A stretch of 64,000 nucleotides of DNA from Capitulum mitella (lineage: Eukaryota > Arthropoda > Thecostraca > Pollicipedomorpha > Pollicipedidae): contig CP099843.1 in the NCBI GenBank assembly GCA_030062745.1, forward strand, positions 21,240,583 through 21,304,582, given 5' to 3'. A program made the translations under genes and the position numbers. The notes under the pieces are model-generated. The model did not search any database and was not told the origin of the DNA. It worked only from the letters and a program-made list of their open reading frames with translations. This document shows, in pieces, positions 12,301 through 24,300 of this stretch. Numbering within the stretch: the stretch's first letter is position 1; every line of letters starts with the position of its first letter.

Positions 12301-15300
12301 TTGTTTGTTCTCTCGCAATCTTGGAAAAACTTCTGGGGGCGGTCAACCGCCCCCCAGTCGTGGACGGGTTAACATCAAACCATATTTTCTTGTCTGACTT
12401 TGATCTGGCCTTGCGAAGTTGCCTTGAGACTAAAAAAAAACCTTGCGTATTTGCCCAGTTATTTACCTTTAACGGCATGCGAAATTTTAAAGTCTGTCTT
12501 AAAAACGTTAATTTTTGCAACCATTCTTGTTTACACAGCCAAAAATGGCCTGAGGAACCTTCCAAAGGCGTGGCCTGGCTTCGATATGAGCAAAATGAAA
12601 TCATGGAATATGGACATAGCACGTAGAAAGGATAGCTAGGAAAAGTGACCAAGTTTCGTGAAGCTGCGTCAAAAACCCTGGAATTCGCAAACAAAAAAAC
12701 AGAGGGGAGATTCAACACTCCCGAGGGGGCTAAATCCCCCCAAGTTACCAAGCTCACCTAGTTGTGTTCTAAGTCACATTTGTTTCAAAAGGTCTTCGGT
12801 TCTCGGCTTATGTCCACCTGCTGGCATATATATATATATGACAAATTTAGCCTGAATGTGTTGAAGTAAAGCCATAGGCTTAAACATGGCTTATATAAAC
12901 TCATTAGATATTACATTAGATCAACACTGCTTAGAAGAACAGTGAAGTTGGAAATATCGTTACAGCACTTCTCCCCACGTAGGCAGTTTTTTTTTCTCGC
13001 ACTGATTCAACCCGAATACGGATCAACTATATCTCGGCTTTCTTTCCCATGGTGCAAGCAGTAGTGCTAAAAGCTCCCACTGTAAAAGATGTTTTTTTTG
13101 CACTGACGCAGGTCGCCGCTGAAGGTCCTTCATCCTGCCGTCTTACAATGCTCAGGAAATTATCAGACCGGCACTTCAAGCGTGCGCACGCCACACGCAG
13201 CGGCCATCCAATAAGCGCACACCGGCGACGTTCGCACCTCCCCGCCTCCTCCTACCTTTGTGCGTCCTCTGGGAAGTCGCATAGCAACCGACCGCTCTCA
13301 CGAGATGCCGGCGGCGGTGGTGGCTGACGCAACACGTTCAGAAGTCGTCCGAGGCGGTTGGCGTTGGGGAGAGAAATGAGCCCGGACGTCGAGGGCTGTT
13401 CCTTACAATAATTCGCATCGGTGCTGTGAAAAGGAAAGCCTAATTTGGCATGATATTCCTTTTACGAACAAGTAGGTTACTTGCGCCGCTACAGATGTCA
13501 GCACGCATGTCAGTCAACTCACTCAGGGGTCATGCGACAGTGACAAACGTGGATCAGAATTAATGGAACTTTGCTCAAATAATGTTTCCCATGCGTCTAA
13601 CATGAAGTATACAAAAGCACTTTCAAAAGTTAACAAAAACATCTTATGATCACCCATATATAGGCAAGGACGTGGCGAAGGAGGGAGGGGCCGGGCATGG
13701 AGGCCATGCCCCTATTCTTGGGGGTTAAATATGAGGACATGTATATAAAATTGCTACTTCTTCCTATGAATTTCATCATGTGCCAGTGGCATATGAAAAA
13801 ACTGACATTGGCCCAGCAAAATCCCTGCTACGTGGCTGTATAGAGGTAGTTAGGTACTTGTGGGCGTCCAAAACGCATGATTCCGCCACCAGTCAAATAT
13901 CAGCAGAACAGCGGACTGCTTTCGTGTTCATTTGACATTATTCTTTTGATCCGGGGTTTTATGATCGAGCGAATCGGTGATGCGTGAGAAAGGGCCCAGC
14001 AACGTTTTGTCTGGGGTTAGGGAACAATGGTAGAAAACTTCAGAAAGCCTCACTGACTGGCCCAGCCAGGCCGGGTTGGGCCTTGCTCTTCAGTTTCATT
14101 TTTTGTCTTGCTAGATGAAGAAAGACTCACTCACCTGGCGCCTGGCTGGTAACAAACCAATACCAAAATTACTCCGCGCTATGGTCTTCATCTATGTAAC
14201 TGCATGGACCTGTACCTACTAAACGGTTACACAAGGTCGGTTTTCACCTGTTGCCTATACGAACATTGCTCCATAAGCCTGAACAGGTTTCCAAGAACCT
14301 GAATGTTCCTGGCTTTAAAAAGAATTGCTGATCTTGTTTCTGCTTTTATCATTTTTTATTGGAGAACTGGTTGGCCCAAGCAAAAGGTATCGAGTTAAGG
14401 GTGGAATGTTCTCGTTGCTAACACGTGTTTTTGAAGTCAAGGATGTTTCTTTTGCAGAACTCACTTTAAGGATGGTACACGAACCATTGAATCCCTGTAT
14501 TGTAAAGGCTTGTCGAACAGTAAGTTTACAAGACGTACATCGATTTTCCGCCGTCTTTTGCTCAATCGTGTTTCGTATTTGTATGCTTGACCGTGAGCGC
14601 CAAATAGGGCCATTAGCCACCTGGTGTATGATTCGTGAACTGAATGTTCTCAGATTGTCCGCCATCAATACCCGAGCTTAACGACTCGCCGGTTGGGCAC
14701 GCGGGGCAAGTCCTCCTATCACTACTACGGTCTGGCCATCCGCTGTACGTCACGGTTCTATCACCCGGTCTACTCGAAACAACACTCCAGGTAAACGGAT
14801 GCACAACGACATCAGCCGGGATTTGCGGCAACCTTTTGCACCTGTAACGAGTTTATGCTAGCACGAGTCTATGCTATTAGGGCTTACCAATTTGCAATGA
14901 TTAGCTAGTTCCAAGCTGCTTCTGATTCGTGTCTTTCTTGCAGAGTCAAAGTGAAGAAGACTCCTCCAAAAGTATACAACAATGAGGTACGTACGATTGT
15001 TTGAGAACGTGTTTGATTTTTTGTACACCACTTGCAAAAAGTTAACGTCAAACGGTTTTTAAAAACTGTGGGACGATACAATTGCCCATCGCCGGACGAG
15101 GCGGGGAGGGGGGGAGATGTCATCCACCAAGTAGTCTGTCCGCAGCCACGGCAAAATGACGCTCGACAGCGCCGTGAAATTTGGCATAGTTGATAATACA
15201 TTCACTGAATGCTCTGAAAAAGAGAGTCTAGGCTATCTCAGGTCGTTGAACTACGATGTCATAACTGAAGGCTTGCAGGTCGATCGTTGCACCAAATGGA

Positions 15301-18300
15301 AATGGCATTCCACGTGCAAACAGGTCACTTCAGATAGGTCAATGACCTTTTAAATGTCAAACAAGGTCAGTGATCTGTGATGACCCTTTTGGCCGTAGAA
15401 CGTCGCTACACCATTTTTTGGCATTTACTATGATAAAGGGGCAATTTTAGGCCTATTTGCTCTAATATGTCGTTTATACACCGGAAAATTGACGTATAGT
15501 TCCAAACATAAAGTTTGACCTGACCTGAGGGTCGGATTGGGTACCGTTGGCTTCCTTGGGGGCACAGTTATCGATTAATTTTCGTCCCGAGGCGTCAACT
15601 CAATTAGGGATCAAATGGCGAGAAGGGGTGTCTACAAGCCCCCTCGTCATCGTTACGAATGAAAGTCCATTTTGTCCGGCGAGGGTTAAGAGAAATCGGC
15701 ATAAAACCTCCCGAGCAACGCGTTCATGAATTCATAGAATGCATCCCAACTGACATGCCCACAACTGATTCCTACTGGAAATATGTTTATGGAGGAATAA
15801 TGATTAGAAAAGGCGTCTTATTTCCAGAAGACCAGTGGAGACACACATAGTCGATGTTCGATGCGGTTTCTGGCTAAAGCGTCCCTCAGACCAGTTGTGT
15901 GACCGGCTGAATTCAGTCAAGTAATTCTGGCTCGCGGTAGGAGGCATACCAAACAGTTTCCTGACCTCTGGTTGATGTTTCTAATTTTGGCAACCGAAAA
16001 TAAGAGTACTTGGGGCGGTACAAACTGTATAGAAGAAAGTCATAGATATGGTTCTTATCATTTGTGGTCATACAGAGTGTGTTCGAATTGGAAACAAACA
16101 TGGCATTTCAAAATGTTAAATCAAGCAGTCAGGCAAATCAGACGGGTCAAATGGGATGGGGTTACCCTTGGAAAATATAATTGGTGTATGTTAGTGCTTC
16201 CGAAGCGTATACGACCCCCAATAAACATTCCAAAACTGTAAACCAAAGGACTGTACTCGGTTGCGGACCTCAAAATTCGGTATTAACCGTGACCTGACCC
16301 CAGGTCTCGGATCAAGGGGTGCAGTTACGTATGAAAATGATATGCAAAGCACGATGGTATATAGCCAAGCTTCAAAAAAGCCGAACCAGACGCGCAGTCT
16401 CAATGGCAAACGTGAAAAAGGTTAAATGCTCCACTGACCAAAGTTCAATGGCCTGGCGTGACCCTCAGTTGACACAAGATACAGCAATGATGTATGGAAA
16501 GGAATCCCAGTCTCCGAATCTCCGCACAGCTTCTTTTCTTAGCCAGCGCCAGAAAATCGGAGAGGATTTTCTGCCACCCCGACTCGGCGAAGATTAACAT
16601 TATGTTAAAGACGACATTCCAAGTTTTACTTTGGCATATAGTTTATTATTTTTTGACACTAAGGCCTCTTTACAATTATTCTTTAAAGAACTAGAATATT
16701 TACACCAGAAACTTTTGTTGTGTCAAACATAAAGTAGCCGAAATGTGACTTTTAAAAAGCACTTTAAATAATCTTTTTCTCCAACAATGCTTGACATGAA
16801 ACAGTGGCTTGAAGTTTTTCCCTGGGGAAAAATGCGGAGTAAACTGCCACTTTCGGAAAATTTGGCCCCGGCTGAAACCTAGGTAAAACCCTGTGCTCTG
16901 GAGAAGCTTGGCAGAGTGTGCGGCGCTGACCTCCGTCTGCCCGCCGTTTTGCTCAGACGGCGGACAGCAGAATCTGCTGCCCTTACCGCCGGCCGCTCAG
17001 TGTCGTCGGCAGGTGCCGCTGCCGGAGTTCCCGGACGTCGGTCGGATGGTGTGGAGGGAGCCGGGCCTGCAGCCGGCCACGCTGCACCGATTCGTCGTCA
17101 TGTACCGCACCCACTGCCAGCGCCTGCTGGACCTGGTGGCCGGCGGCGACTTCGACGGCGTGAGGAGAACCGCCGTTACCAGGCGGAAGTGCCAAAAAAA
17201 AGAGGCGTGATCGTGACGTTTGAATCGTACAACAATCGAAGGGGTGCAGAAATGCAAAACTGGGAGTACCGATTCAGGTTATGCACTGCGTGGCTTTGTT
17301 TTAACTAACGCTAATTTGAAGGTAAGATTGCTGGCTTGCCAATTTATATGGTTGGGCAGACCAAATGTGAAGGATTGGTTATTTATTCAATTGTGTGAGT
17401 CACGTAAATTGATTTGATGGTTGTAGCAGTGAGTGAATAAGAACTAAAAAACAGTCAGATGGTGGCGTGCAATGCCTGCACGTTACATAACCATGACAAC
17501 ATTTAAGTGTTTTCAAATTCAGTTGCATGATGTAACAGAGAACTTTCTTCTGGTGTGTTCACTCTAGCACTGCCTCCCGCCAGGTATACGGCGCCATTAT
17601 ACACTTCTGGCGGGGAATGCCGCAGCACGTGCGCGGTCTGCTGAACCATAGCGTGGTCGTCCGGCTGGTGGGGGCCTGTGACGGCATCCTGTACGACACG
17701 GTCGTCGAGACGCTGCTGTTCTCAGACTGTGAAGTACGGCAGGGTCGCGGGTCGCCGGCCAGGTCTTGTTTGTTGCGGAGCGCGCAGCTGGAGATGTTTG
17801 CGGTAACGTCAGCAAAGACTGCTGATGTCGGAGAATATGCTGTGGCGTATGGTGGGATTCAGAGACGTCCGTTTCATTGCTGTTTCGTCTTGGGCAGCTC
17901 GTAATCGCAGTGTTGTGGGCTGGGGGTCCAGCTCTCGGTCGGCGACACGTGTGGATGGTGGAGACATCCGACGCCTGAGCCCAGGTCCCCGGGCGCCCTG
18001 ACCGATCTCAGGCGGCCGGCCGGCCGGCCTGTGGACTGCGGAATTTTGCGATCTAGCTCAGTCTCACCAGGGCTTTATTGCAGGAGCCGGTAGAGCTGGC
18101 GGCGGCTTGTGCTGATGTTGCCACCGACCTGCGAGGCTGGCTGAGCGCCTGTCTGGCCCAGACGCCCCAACAGCTGCAGAAGACCAAGCTAGACTGTGAG
18201 AGCCTACCGTCGCATTCTGCTATTGTTGATTCGTTCACGCAAGACGTGTTTTAATTTCACAGCATTAATTTAATTATTTTTATTTTTATTTATTTATTTA

Positions 18301-21300
18301 ATTTAATAAAATTAACTTAATTTCACTACAACATTAATGTAGGTCAGATTATCGGAAAAAAATGGTTATAATCATTATGGTTATCATCATGATAGTGACC
18401 ACCATAATGATCATAGAAATCACTGATATCAAATGTCGCACCTATCGCACTGTAAAGTTCACATGAACAATAGATATCTTCCAACCATCTTAAAAACGTA
18501 TCGTGTTTTTAATGGGAACAGTAGAAGGTGCGTAATTAACAGCCCAATTTTTGTGTCTACTCGTGGCATCTGTTCTCACTCACGCCCAATCGACAATCTG
18601 AACGATAATGCGGAGGCGAACGGGCGCGTGGTTCCAAAACAATAAAGGGATAACGGTCCCGGATTTTGCGAAATTTCATTACGTCTTCAACTGCCGAAAA
18701 CTTGCCTGTGACGTTGCTTGCCGATTCTGTGTTGTCTGCCTATGTCATGTAGATGAAGTCGATTCCTGTGCACAGAATAACACGACACATATTGCTGTTA
18801 GTTGGTGCGCAAATTGACTATTCGATTTGCATCATAAGAAACGAAATGCCTGTACCTTTTGGGCATTGAAACTTCGTCGAAAATGTTGAGAACCAAATGG
18901 TTGGATGTATACCGGTACTTGATATATCAAATATCTGACTGCACACCGTACATCTTGACAGCTTCCAGATACAGGTCTCAGCCAAAATATATTAAAGAGA
19001 GTGAATATTAATCGGAAATATAGCAACGTGAGTATTTAAATATCGGGACAGTCATCGGTACATAATCAACTTGTATAGTGGCTGCAGAAATCGAACATGC
19101 CTGAGACGTGCATATTTGCTCGGTCTTTGGTCGCTGTATGCTGGCACGGGTTCTCAGACGGTTGACCTCTGGCCGATTCCGTCACACGGACCTTTTCCGT
19201 GACAAGTGGCAAAGAATGTCACTCACAATCTAGGCCCAAATATTCCTTGCGCATGTGTCTTATAATTATTATGCTATTAATAAATGTTACTCATATTATT
19301 AATAAATTTATTGATATTGTTATGTGTAATGTTATTGCTATTAATGTTACGTTATTTACATTATTAATGTTATGTTATTATCTTTTAGTACTGCGCAGTG
19401 CAGCCGTCGTTGAAGCGTCAAATTTCCTGATATCTTGACTTTTTTTAAATTTCAAGTGAACAACTACCTGTCTGGAATACATATTCGGATTCAGTACTGC
19501 GTCGAGTGCTGACGCTTATCACACAATAACTGCTAGCTCTTACAGGCTCACCGGCAGTGGTCATATATACAACAAATGAGTGAATGGTCGTCTGGGCATT
19601 TTCTAGTGATGGCCTTGACTCTGTCTTGCATTACAAATGAGTTATTCTGCGAAAAATCTCCAACCGGTATTGTTTTATCTGGGGGAAGATCTGTTTTCAA
19701 GTCTCTTTCGTAAGCGGTTTTGCCCCTTGGCAATGTGGTGGTGGCGACGCAGTTAAACAATGAAATTTGTTGGAGTGTCGATGAACTCTTTCACGCTTTG
19801 ACTTATCGATATTAAAGTTCTCATGTCAGTGCCCACCCACTGCGTGCATTCTATCTCATCTACTTCAGACAGCTGTTTCATATCAGACAAGTAAATCGTT
19901 ACAGCAGATTCGCCGGGGCACCTACCGTATTTCACGGCCTGCAGTGTTCGCTGTCTGTAGAGCACACAGTTTCTGCTGTGCAGTCATTTGTTAAATTCAT
20001 ACTGATTGCTCTTGTCATGAGCTTTGGATTTCGATGGTGAATGCACACACAGACGAAGTGTGTGCCGCCAGCGCCAACCGTTGCACACCATGGAGGCGCC
20101 AAACTAGCGAATGCTGAAAATCCTACGGGTGCCGTTGTTTCATCCTCATATTGTTGGCATACTGTCTGACATTACACAAAACCTTTTTTGTGATGTCAGT
20201 CAAGTTTTTGATTGTGATGTTTTTCGCCGTCCTGGCCCGGTACCCTCGCATCTTTTTTTCCAGGACAAACCTGATGATGTCGCCTCGTTCGTAAAATTGC
20301 CGCACAGTCTGAGACCCATTTTGCACAAGGAGTGCCCAATGCACCACCTGACGCCTTTATTTTTCTGGTCTTTTTGACCTTGTGTGCAGTGGTACCAAAC
20401 TTTGGAGCGGTTCTCTCTGCTGTGAACGGTGAGGTTGTGATAATCTGGACTTTGGTCGCGCATAACGTCGATGGATGATTAAAGTTGTGCACAAGCTCGA
20501 TCATCATTTGTCTGACGTAGCGCGCTGTCTGTATGAACTGTCCTGTCTTCCTCAGTCACGGCTGCATCTAAATTTACTCCACACGAAGCTGGTAAACGTT
20601 TTAAAACTGCTACATTAGCAGATGTTATTTTCTGTACGCCTTTTTTCATGTGCTGAGATGAGTCCACCTGAAAGGAGTGATGTCAGTTAATCTGTCCGTA
20701 GATTGGTAAAGACGACACATGGGATTAGTGTATGGAATTAGGTTTAGATGCCAGCATGCCACCCACCAAAATTAGATGTTCCAGGTGACACACAAAATAA
20801 TACAAGCTGCAAAGTGGTACGGACGCACCTCGCACTACCGCCAGTACATTTTATCTACGTTGAATTGAAAATCAATTGCACAGAGCATTGTTTCTCCAAT
20901 GGTGGACATTATGACGTCCAGATCTTCAGCGGCCATTTGCCTGCTCGGGGTTGTTTCGTTCAAAGATAACGGTACTGTCGGTGGCGTGTCAGTCGTTGAC
21001 GACGACTCCATCTCTTGGTGCTTTGAAGAGGCTGCCCGCTGCACAGTTGGCTGGCTTAATGATCCCAGTTGTGACAGATCTCGAAGATTAGGGTCCTTTT
21101 GCGCAGCTTTTTTCAGGCACTGAGGACATATTTTGTCACCAGCAGTGAGGAAGACTTGAAGGGACCGGTGCTTGCTGATATGCACTGGCCGTCACTGTTC
21201 GGACCGATGCTTTGCGCGTTTCCGCGTGACTTAACATGTACAGGTTTGCAGGACTCTTACTTATTTAATGAGCGCAAATGCTTCATGGCCACGACGCTTA

Positions 21301-24300
21301 TGGAACTGCCGATATCAAATCTTCCGGGGCAGAATTGCGCGTATATTATGAGTATCGAGATTTGAAGAAAGTCACGTGATATTGTTTTTCATAAACTGCG
21401 GTGGTTTCAGTTTGCAAACAGGAGCTGAACCATTTCTGGAATGTGTTTTCTTAGAGATGGCCAAAAACACGATGTTTTGTACAATAACGTCATTCCCAGA
21501 TCTGTAAAATTCGCACTAGTTCTTGAGATACGGCGCATTTTGAGGTGCACTGCATGCCGTGACGCCATTTTGACGTCACTGTCAACGTCGCATTGTTAAT
21601 CGGAGGAGTATATAAGCATCAGGAATCGTAATAGGGCATGATACAACCACATTCACGTCATTTCATAAAAATCTGAGATGGTGGTGTGTAGCTGACCGGT
21701 TGAGTTGGCACCCGGCAGCCATTTGAATTCTGGTGCCAGGATAAGTACTCGAAGGCATTTATTTGGAGGTGTATGATGTTCATGGAGTTTCACGCGCCAA
21801 ATTATGCATACTTGAAGTTAAAGTGCACTCGACATCTTGGTACCGTATGACCTAGCTTGACCCGTATCCCCATTTTGCTCAGGCAGATATGAACTGGTAT
21901 TGTATGCAGACGTATTTCGGTTTTATTTCGCCTGTACCTGATGAAATATTAACCAGTGATCCGTGACCTTAGGTATGATTTTTAGGCTTAAAAAGGTGGC
22001 ATGTCCAAGGCCGTATCAAGCTGTTGCGTTAGCCAAATCAATGCGCTGGTTGCGGAGTTACTGAATAGGGGTGCCTGACGCCCCTCCCCCTCCCGCTCAT
22101 GGAAGGCGGCGACATACACCCGCTATTACAAGGTGAAGAACGTTTATCCTATCCTCCTGTTCGTTTTGTATATTTTCTCGTAGTGTCCGTCTGGATCGTA
22201 GCTGGCCGCTCGAAGACTAAGTGTGTACGGTTCGCTCCCCTGGCGGCCAAATCCCGTCCGTCAGGTTGTCGCGACCTGATGAAGGTGCTGCAGCGGCTGC
22301 CGTCGCTGAGCCGGGCCCAGCGGGCGTGTCAGGCGCTGCTGCAGGACCGCCAGACGGTGGCCGCTCTGCTGACAGAGTGGCGGACCGTCAACATGCACGA
22401 GCTGGTGCAGAAGACGCTGGCCGAGTCGCCCAGCACCGACTTCTGCTGCCTGACCAACGGTGGGTGCTCGCCGAGTGACTGAATTCTCCTGTTTCCAACG
22501 GCGGGTAATTGCTGATCGGTCAGATTACCTCGCACCAACCATGGGTATTCACTGGTGGGCTGAATTTCACTCTTCCAGCGATGGATGCTCAGACTGCTCA
22601 GTGAGTGGTCAGTTTCAACGACTTCATCGAGGGATTCTGTTGATCGGCCGAATTCTGCAGTTTCAGCGATGGGCACTTGCTGATTGGCCGAACTGCAGTG
22701 GAAAATAAATCGCTCAGTCATAGAAATCAAGATATGAACGGAAATCAAAGCACAAAGGAAGTTAGGGTTAGGAGCGGGGGGGGTGGTTGGGTTAGGGGGC
22801 TATCCCCTACTTTTTTGAAAGTTAATTTACCTTTGTGTTAAAGTTAAAACTGGCTCTGTGGGGAGAAACGCTTTTGGCGCCTCATTTTTTGGGATGTTCC
22901 CACGCCCCTACAAATGAAGCAGAAAAAGTTTGTTCCATGCATTCATGCAACTGAAAGAATCGAAGCAGACAGCTTTTACATGTCGTTTGTGCAAATCAAA
23001 TTCTATGATGCTCTGTGCTCTGTTTTGTCGACCATTCTCATTTACTTACTTTAGCTGTTTCCCTACCATTTGGTCTTCAAAGAGGAGTTCTACCTTGAGT
23101 TTGCCGTAAGAATGATGCAACACTCGGCAATAGGTTTTTATACCCCTATCCTTGCCTGCCCGTCTGCCGGTGTCTAGACTTGGATGCAGCGTTGTACAAA
23201 TAACAGCGCTCAGCTAGATATCTGTTGTATTCTTACCCTGCATAGTCGCGCTCATTCGTTGTCCAAATGCCATAGCGGTTTGGTATTTTTTCTTCTCTTT
23301 CCATTGCTTTTTTCATGCGCATGATTATATTTCTTTGATGAAGACGCACATGTGTATTAGTTTGATATAAAGTAATGTCGCTGTGATACGTGCTGTAATA
23401 GTGTTCCAGTTAATAACAAAATACTGCTTGTTCGTCTTTGGTCGTGATGAAGTGCAGTACTGTGTACTCAAAACAATGCCGGGAACGTCAGTGAATTAAC
23501 CATTTAAGTGTGCCTGTGCGCTAAAACGACATTGATTGGCCCTGCCGACGGGGGTTCGTTGTTCTGATGCTCCGCCGGCTGGCTGATCGTTGTCGGTCCG
23601 TTTCAGCTGTCTCCGAGTTCGAGGCCCTGCTTCAGGCCGGCTCGACGGCCGGCTGCTTCACCAGCTTCATGGACAGGCTGCTGAAGCGCTTCCTGGGCAG
23701 CACGGATGGCTGGCTGCGGGGCGAGGTGGTAGATGCTGCACGGTTGGAGAATGCCGTCCGATGCATCCTGCCCACCTGGGACGCCTTCTGCAGTCAGCTG
23801 CTGCGCCGCATTTCACGAACCGGTGAGCAAGTCCTCCGTCACTGGCGTCATACTGGCCGAATACTGGCAGAGCGGGCTCGCACGCCCGGCCGAGATATTA
23901 CAGCTCAGGCGTGCTACAACAACAGTTTTGTTGCCTTCGTGCTTCGCTGTCATCTTACGAAAAACACAGGCTTGTGTCATCAGAGATGGATGCAGAGGAG
24001 GGCGGGGGGGGGGGGAAGCGTGGGGCAGCAGTTCCCTTTTGGCATTTTGGCCCTCATCCGTCTTCGGTGGGTAAGAGCACCAAATGAAAAGCTTTCATTT
24101 GTCCAAGGTGACGATGGAGTATGGGCATTCCTGTGATTGGAGTATGGGCGCCCCGTCATACAAAAGTGGACCCTGTGACGCCAGGAGGACATATCTTGGA
24201 TGTTTTATGGGAACCCAGTCGTTGAAAACGACCCCCTGTGACACCGTGACACCAAGGAGACGCCCTTGCAACAGTGTTTGGGCTCCCCGTTAATAAAAAT

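Larger units (their letters stand above)
9390..14800 (+). repeat. Tandem segmental duplication, copy 2 (RFX cassette 2)
   Basis: Direct-repeat partner of 2650-4870. Its intron is longer chiefly because a TTAA-type element entered at 10314, in a TTAA that is unoccupied in copy 1 near 3537, and was itself invaded by another element at 11126. Confidence 0.85.

Noticed and set aside
20100-21365. Overlapping open frames as a gene within the RFX intron
   Set aside because: No recognisable domain, frames compete on both strands, and composition is like the flanking intron.
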